From Hyphomicrobiales bacterium (lineage in GTDB: Bacteria; Pseudomonadota; Alphaproteobacteria; Rhizobiales; JAJFHB01), in NCBI GenBank assembly GCA_021775795.1, contig JAJFHB010000366.1, forward strand, positions 1-20,838: 20,838 nt of DNA. The letters run 5' to 3'. Below the pieces are notes generated by a model. That model did not search any database, was not told the origin of the DNA, and saw only the letters and a list, made by a program, of their open reading frames with translations. This document shows, piece by piece, positions 16,787-20,838 of the stretch (positions within the stretch are counted from its first letter, which is position 1; the number at the start of each line of letters is the position of its first letter). The translations under genes were made by a program, and so were the position numbers.

Positions 16787-18606
16787 CCGGAATCAATGAT
16801 TTCGTCGTAAAGTTCGCCAACGTAAATGGCTCAGGTTCGGCGAGTGCAAACGGCTTTTTTGCCAAGGCGCTTTTCCGCATGGGACTGACCGTTTCGCCCA
16901 AGAACATCTTTCCCTCGAACATTCAGGGATTGCCAACGTGGTTCGAGGTGCGGGTGAACGACAAGGGGTATGGCGGCCGCCGCGATGGCGTCGATCTTTT
17001 TGTCGCCATGAACCCGCAATCATACGAGCAGGACATCGAGGAAGTCGTGCCCGGTGGTTACGTATTGTACGACAGCACCATGGAGCGGTTCTTCGGCCGC
17101 GACGACATTACGATACTCGGCATACCGATCGCGCGCATGTGCGCCTACGCTTACGAAGACCCGCGGCAACGTCAGCTGTTCAAGAATGTTATGTATCTGG
17201 GCGCCCTTGCAGCTCTTCTGGACATGGATGCCGAAGTCGTCGAACTGGTCATCCGCCAGAAGCTTGGTGGCAAGGAAAAGCTTTTTGAGGCCAATCTGAA
17301 GGCACTGCACATGGGCCGTGATTATGCCCATGCAAATTTTGAGTGCCCCTTGCCGGTAAGGGTTCAAAGCGTACCTGACGCGCCGGACCGCATCATGATG
17401 AGCGGCAATGATGCTGCCGGTCTTGGATGCATTTATGCAGGCGCGACCGGTGCAGCCTGGTATCCGATCACCCCGTCAACTTCTCTGGCCGAAGCGTTTG
17501 AAGGTTATATGCTCAAGCTGCGCGGTGATGGAGAGGGGGCCTATCGCGGCGCTGTCGTACAGGCGGAGGACGAGCTTGCAGCGATTGGCATTGCGGTGGG
17601 TGCTGGATGGAACGGTGCGCGCTCCTTCACGGCGACATCCGGACCGGGCATCTCTTTGATGGGAGAGTTTATCGGGCTGGCCTATTTCGCCGAGGTGCCG
17701 GTGGTCATTTTCGATATTCAGCGGGGCGGCCCGTCTACCGGCATGCCGACGCGCACGCAGCAGTCAGATGTATTGGCGTGCGCCTATGCTTCCCATGGTG
17801 ATACCCGTCACGTAATGCTCATTCCCAACGATCCACGCGAGTGTTTCGAGTTTGCGGCCCAGGCTTTTGATCTGGCGGAGAGGCTGCAGACGCCGGTGTT
17901 TGTGCTCAGCGATCTTGACATCGGCATGAACGATTGGCCGATTGAGCCTCTCTCCTGGGATGATACGAGGTCCTTTGACCGCGGCAAAGTTCTGGATGCC
18001 GCCGCCCTTGAAGACGTTGAACGATTTGGCCGCTATCTCGATGTGGATGGTGATGGCATTCCCTACCGGACAATCCCGGGAACCCATGCGACCAAAGGTG
18101 CTTACTTCACCCGTGGCTCCTCGCATGATGCTTATGCCGGTTACACGGAAGATGGCCAGATCAACGTGGAAAACATGCAGCGGTTAACCCGCAAATTTGA
18201 TGGCGCTCTGGACCTCGTGCCCAAGCCGGAAGAGCATCGGAGAGGGAGTGGTGGCGACGCGGGCCTGATTTATTTTGGCTCCACCCATGCTGCCGTTCAA
18301 GAGGCGCTGGACCAGTTGGAAGCACAAGGCTTTGCGATGAATGCCCTGCGGTTGCGGGCCTTTCCGTTTACACAGGAAGTTCTCAAATTCGCCGAAGAAC
18401 ATGAGCGTGTTTTCGTTCTTGAACAAAACCGGGATGCGCAAATGCGCACGTTGCTGATGGCGGAAGCCGGGATTCCGGGTGAAAAACTTGTACCGTTACT
18501 GAATTTCGATGGCATGCCGCTGACAGCTACGTTCATTTCTGATGCCCTGAAGACCGCCCTCGAGGTTGAAGCCGACGGCGATAAACCCGCGTTTCGTATC
18601 GTCTGA
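16783..18606 (+). CDS. korA: 2-oxoacid:acceptor oxidoreductase alpha subunit (fused gamma-alpha)
   Basis: A 607-residue subunit with a gamma domain first (about 1-190), then the alpha domain (from about 205). The alpha domain shows the YPITPST motif (227-233), SGPGISLMGE (286-295) and the signature IQRGGPSTGMPT (312-323). These mark the KorA type of pyruvate/2-oxoglutarate:ferredoxin oxidoreductases, which decarboxylate a 2-oxoacid to an acyl-CoA and pass two low-potential electrons to iron-sulfur clusters. The substrate is not certain from sequence: 2-oxoglutarate is the best guess from the operon layout, but branched or aryl 2-oxoacids are possible. The start overlaps the FAD-subunit stop by four bases and translation is probably coupled. 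The beta subunit follows after 15 bases. The predicted mass of about 66 kDa fits the middle subunit of the Azoarcus-type complex. Confidence 0.92.
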   Translation: MTGINDFVVKFANVNGSGSASANGFFAKALFRMGLTVSPKNIFPSNIQGLPTWFEVRVNDKGYGGRRDGVDLFVAMNPQSYEQDIEEVVPGGYVLYDSTMERFFGRDDITILGIPIARMCAYAYEDPRQRQLFKNVMYLGALAALLDMDAEVVELVIRQKLGGKEKLFEANLKALHMGRDYAHANFECPLPVRVQSVPDAPDRIMMSGNDAAGLGCIYAGATGAAWYPITPSTSLAEAFEGYMLKLRGDGEGAYRGAVVQAEDELAAIGIAVGAGWNGARSFTATSGPGISLMGEFIGLAYFAEVPVVIFDIQRGGPSTGMPTRTQQSDVLACAYASHGDTRHVMLIPNDPRECFEFAAQAFDLAERLQTPVFVLSDLDIGMNDWPIEPLSWDDTRSFDRGKVLDAAALEDVERFGRYLDVDGDGIPYRTIPGTHATKGAYFTRGSSHDAYAGYTEDGQINVENMQRLTRKFDGALDLVPKPEEHRRGSGGDAGLIYFGSTHAAVQEALDQLEAQGFAMNALRLRAFPFTQEVLKFAEEHERVFVLEQNRDAQMRTLLMAEAGIPGEKLVPLLNFDGMPLTATFISDALKTALEVEADGDKPAFRIV

Positions 18607-18621
18607 TCGAAGGAACCGCCG

Positions 18622-19677
18622 ATGACTTACATGACGAAGCCTTCCGTGCGACATCCGGCACTTCGCCAGAATGATCTGGGACTGACACGACGTGATTATG
18701 AAGGTGTCATATCAACATTGTGTGCCGGCTGCGGTCACGATTCTGTAACGGCAGCGATCATTGAAGCGTGTTTCGAACTCAGCCTGCCGGCGCACCGCCT
18801 GGCAAAATTATCCGGCATCGGTTGTTCGTCAAAGACAACGAACTATTTTCTCAATCGCTCGCATGGTTTCAACTCTGTACACGGTCGTATGGCGGCAATT
18901 GCCACGGGCGCCAATCTGGCGAACCGCGATCTGGTCTATCTTGGAGTTTCCGGCGACGGCGACACAGCGTCCATTGGCCTTGGACAGTTTTGCCATGCAG
19001 TCCGGCGCCAGGTGAACATGGTCTATATCGTCGAGAATAATGGGACCTATGGTTTGACCAAGGGACAGTTCTCAGCCACCAATGACCGGGAATCGCGCTC
19101 CAAGAAGGGCAAGGACAATCTGTTCGAAGCCATCGATCTGTGTGCCATGGCAATTCAGCTGGGTGCGGGATTTGTAGCGCGGGGTTTTTCCGGCGACCGG
19201 GAACAACTTGTGCCGTTGATAAAGGCGGCAATCAACTACGACGGGTTTGCCCTTCTCGACATTATCTCACCGTGTGTGACTTTCAATAATCACGTCGCTT
19301 CGACAAAGTCCTATGATTATATCCGCGATCACTCTGAAGCTGTTGGCGGGCTGGATTTTGTTCCCCCGGAAGCAGAAATCGAAGTGGACTATGAGGAAGG
19401 TGCTTCAACCTCGATCACGCTGCACGATGGTTCCAAACTTGAATTGTCGAAGTTGTCGGATGGTTACGACCCGCGTGATGGGCATGGGGCCATTGATGTT
19501 ATCCGGCGGCAGTACGAACAGGGAAACGTGGTGACCGGTTTGTTGTATGTGCGGGAAGATGTGGACGACCTGCATGCGCGCCTTAACACGCCATCCCAAG
19601 CATTGAACGCGCTGCCCGAGAGCGATCTCTGCCCCGGGCAGGTCGCTCTTGAAGCCATCAACGAAACGATGCGGTAG
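18622..19677 (+). CDS. korB: 2-oxoacid:acceptor oxidoreductase beta subunit (TPP-binding)
   Basis: A 351-residue subunit that binds thiamine diphosphate and one [4Fe-4S] cluster. The cluster cysteines are likely Cys34 and Cys37 in CAGCGH, Cys68 in SGIGCSSK and Cys218 in SPCVTF. GDGD (111-114), followed about 25 residues later by the ENNGTYGLTKGQ segment (138-149), is the TPP/Mg site of KorB and PorB. The HGR motif (87-89) and IATGANLAN are also typical. AAGGAA (18610-18615) sits 7 bases before the ATG at 18622; a second in-frame ATG three codons later is possible. The C-terminal extension (about 250-351) is somewhat longer than in minimal beta subunits. Third gene of the operon, converging with the cytochrome c gene after only 14 bases. 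Confidence 0.93.
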   Translation: MTYMTKPSVRHPALRQNDLGLTRRDYEGVISTLCAGCGHDSVTAAIIEACFELSLPAHRLAKLSGIGCSSKTTNYFLNRSHGFNSVHGRMAAIATGANLANRDLVYLGVSGDGDTASIGLGQFCHAVRRQVNMVYIVENNGTYGLTKGQFSATNDRESRSKKGKDNLFEAIDLCAMAIQLGAGFVARGFSGDREQLVPLIKAAINYDGFALLDIISPCVTFNNHVASTKSYDYIRDHSEAVGGLDFVPPEAEIEVDYEEGASTSITLHDGSKLELSKLSDGYDPRDGHGAIDVIRRQYEQGNVVTGLLYVREDVDDLHARLNTPSQALNALPESDLCPGQVALEAINETMR

Positions 19678-19691
19678 TTCGTTGTGGAGCC

Positions 19692-20234
19692 CTATTCCGT
19701 CGACGTTTCGTCTTCGGATTCCTCTGCATCACTGTCGCTCATGCTGTCGTCGTCAGACATCTCGCCGTCTTCGGACATCTCAGCATCTTCCGACATGTCG
19801 ACGTCTTCGGGCAACTCGTTCGTTGTAATGCTTCCGAGATAGGCTGCGATGTTCTCCCGCAATTCGAGTTTCCGGAACTTATTGCGCATTTTCGTCGAGA
19901 CATCGTCGGTGCCCAAATACTCGATGAGAAAAGCCTTTGGATCTTCCAGGTAGGTGATCAACAGCTCCTCCGTCCAGATCAACCCCTGCTCACCGGCTGT
20001 GACGTAGCTGTCGGAAAAGCTGTAATCCGGTGCGGTCCCCGCCTGACGGCCAATAACATTGAAGAGGCTGGGTCCAACACGGTTCACGCCCTCATCAACC
20101 GTATGACAGGCGCCGCAACGGCGGAAATCTTTTTCGCCCTGCTCGGGATCACCTTCGGCAAATGCTCCGCCTGATGCAACGGTGGCAGTAAGGGAAAGTG
20201 TTGCTGCAAGAAGCATCGAGTTGATGAAGCGCAT
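19692..20234 (-). CDS. c-type cytochrome (class I) with acidic repeat tail
   Basis: A 180-residue exported monohaem cytochrome c. A signal peptide (1-26, likely cleaved after AFA) precedes the haem site CGACH (Cys40, Cys43, His44). GPSLFNVIGR (54-63) and a Met at 116 (TKM), the likely sixth ligand, complete a cytochrome c2-like fold that ends near residue 137. Residues 139-180 form a very acidic tail with about four six-residue units beginning Met-Ser (MSEDAE, MSEDGE, MSDDDS, MSDSDA). Such a tail is not part of normal cytochromes c2 and could guide electrostatic docking. The gene converges with korB with 14 bases between stops. It lies on the same strand as ccoI-ccoS, suggesting a role as an electron donor in respiration, but a 210-base gap separates it from ccoS, so it probably has its own promoter. 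Confidence 0.92.
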   Translation of the reverse strand: MRFINSMLLAATLSLTATVASGGAFAEGDPEQGEKDFRRCGACHTVDEGVNRVGPSLFNVIGRQAGTAPDYSFSDSYVTAGEQGLIWTEELLITYLEDPKAFLIEYLGTDDVSTKMRNKFRKLELRENIAAYLGSITTNELPEDVDMSEDAEMSEDGEMSDDDSMSDSDAEESEDETSTE

Positions 20235-20444
20235 TTTTTGATTTTCCGTTCCTGTTTACCGTCAATTCGCCAGAGGCCTGTTTAGACGCGGCTGATGTTA
20301 GGCGAATTGCCCGATGCATCAAGCGGACGGTTTGCCGCGTGTCGCCCATCAGGCAGAATCACCAAAGGTGGTGGATTAAAGGGTGCGCTTCTGGGCCCCG
20401 GGAGATTGGTGTGACTTTGGTTTTACGCAGCTATCTGGGGGACG

Positions 20445-20588
20445 TCAGTCGTCTTCCTCGTCGAGGATGCGCATTGCAGCGCCATCGAGATCTTCATACT
20501 GGCCCGACTTGAGGGACCAGATGAATGCCACAAGACCGATGCCGCCGAGGAGCAGGGCTGCTGGAATGAGAAGGAGCAGGTTTGTCAT
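20445..20588 (-). CDS. ccoS: Cbb3 oxidase maturation protein CcoS/FixS
   Basis: A 47-residue small membrane protein, too short for many gene finders. A single hydrophobic helix (about 3-24) is followed by the family signature WSLKSGQYEDLDGAAMRIL (24-42) and an acidic end (DEEDD). CcoS is needed to insert cofactors into the cbb3-type cytochrome oxidase used at low oxygen. The ATG overlaps the ccoI stop (ATGA, 20585-20588), the usual ccoGHIS order, so the two are translationally coupled. The sequence fits the family at its normal length of about 45-60 residues. Confidence 0.93.
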   Translation of the reverse strand: MTNLLLLIPAALLLGGIGLVAFIWSLKSGQYEDLDGAAMRILDEEDD

Positions 20589-20838
20589 GCAACACCGTGC
20601 TTACTTGCCGAGTGCAGGTTTCCAGCGGTGCTTCGGGAAAGCGGTGTCGGGGCGTCCGCAACATGTGTTGGTGCGACCCGCCGCAAGCGCAGTGCATTGA
20701 GCGACACAACAAGCGAAGATGAAGACATAGCGATTGCAGCGACCAGCGGTGAAGCGAACCCGAATACCGCTATGGGAATGGCAATGAGATTATAAACCGC
20801 CGCGAGCGTGAAGTTCTGAAGGATCAGGGATTTTGCCT
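20585..20838 (-). CDS. ccoI: Copper-translocating P-type ATPase CcoI/FixI (3' end only)
   Basis: The last 83 residues of a P1B-type copper ATPase; the gene enters from beyond the window end. QNFTLAAVYNLIAIPIAVFG and the following helix with MSSSSLVVSLNALRL are the conserved final two transmembrane segments of copper ATPases (the M-S-S metal-site helix). A basic and polar C-terminal tail of about 35 residues follows. The position immediately before ccoS, with a four-base overlap, identifies it as CcoI/FixI rather than a general CopA. It supplies copper for cbb3 oxidase assembly. Confidence 0.88.
   Translation of the reverse strand, partial: AKSLILQNFTLAAVYNLIAIPIAVFGFASPLVAAIAMSSSSLVVSLNALRLRRVAPTHVADAPTPLSRSTAGNLHSASKHGVA

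Noticed and set aside
20311..20324. Possible FNR/FixK box (TTGAT-N4-ATCAA) near the cytochrome c promoter
   Set aside because: Only one half-site (ATCAA, 20318-20322) is present; the paired half is GCCCG instead of TTGAT.

Overview
The window looks like a chromosomal segment of an alphaproteobacterium. The evidence is the RegB/RegA (ActS/ActR) pair beside a SenC-type copper protein, an MmcB-family repair gene, fixI-fixS (ccoI-ccoS), an intracellular PHB depolymerase of the PhaZ1 type and a GyrB carrying the long proteobacterial C-terminal insertion. I cannot name the genus; a Hyphomicrobiales-like or related lineage is plausible. No rRNA, tRNA or CRISPR array was seen, and no stretch longer than 300 bases lacks a gene or mobile element.

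Layout. (1) 1-4004, + strand: the 3' three quarters of gyrB, then a bifunctional class A penicillin-binding protein. (2) 4069-6137, - strand: a Bcr/CflA-type drug exporter and a YgjP-type zinc metallopeptidase. (3) 6201-7427, - strand: phaZ, preceded by a strong 14-bp inverted repeat that looks like an operator. (4) 7592-10357: a redox-control block with senC (-) divergent from regB-regA (+); a perfect 7-bp dyad lies between senC and regB. (5) 10354-13079, - strand: a probable operon of CYTH-CHAD protein, small ParA-type ATPase and MmcB. Its last gene overlaps regA tail to tail by four bases. (6) 13187-14245: a complete IS481-family element inserted exactly in the stop codon of a SlyD-like FKBP prolyl isomerase gene (14241-14669, -). 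(7) 14948-19677, + strand: a tight three-gene operon for an FAD/NAD(P)H iron-sulfur subunit and the alpha and beta subunits of a 2-oxoacid:acceptor oxidoreductase. This matches the three-subunit 2-oxoglutarate:NADP+ oxidoreductase architecture described from Azoarcus evansii. (8) 19692-20838, - strand: a secreted or periplasmic c-type cytochrome with an unusual acidic repeat tail, then ccoS and the 3' end of ccoI.

Taken together, the part from 7.5 to 20.8 kb is rich in redox and low-oxygen functions: a quinone- and cysteine-sensing kinase, copper delivery to terminal oxidases (SenC, CcoI, CcoS), a cytochrome c and a low-potential 2-oxoacid oxidoreductase. RegA may control some of them, but that is inference. 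The items most worth a second look are the three-subunit oxidoreductase, the IS481 insertion that shares one CTAG as the stop codon of two converging genes, the CHAD-ParA-MmcB operon, the dyad in front of phaZ and the acidic repeat tail of the cytochrome.
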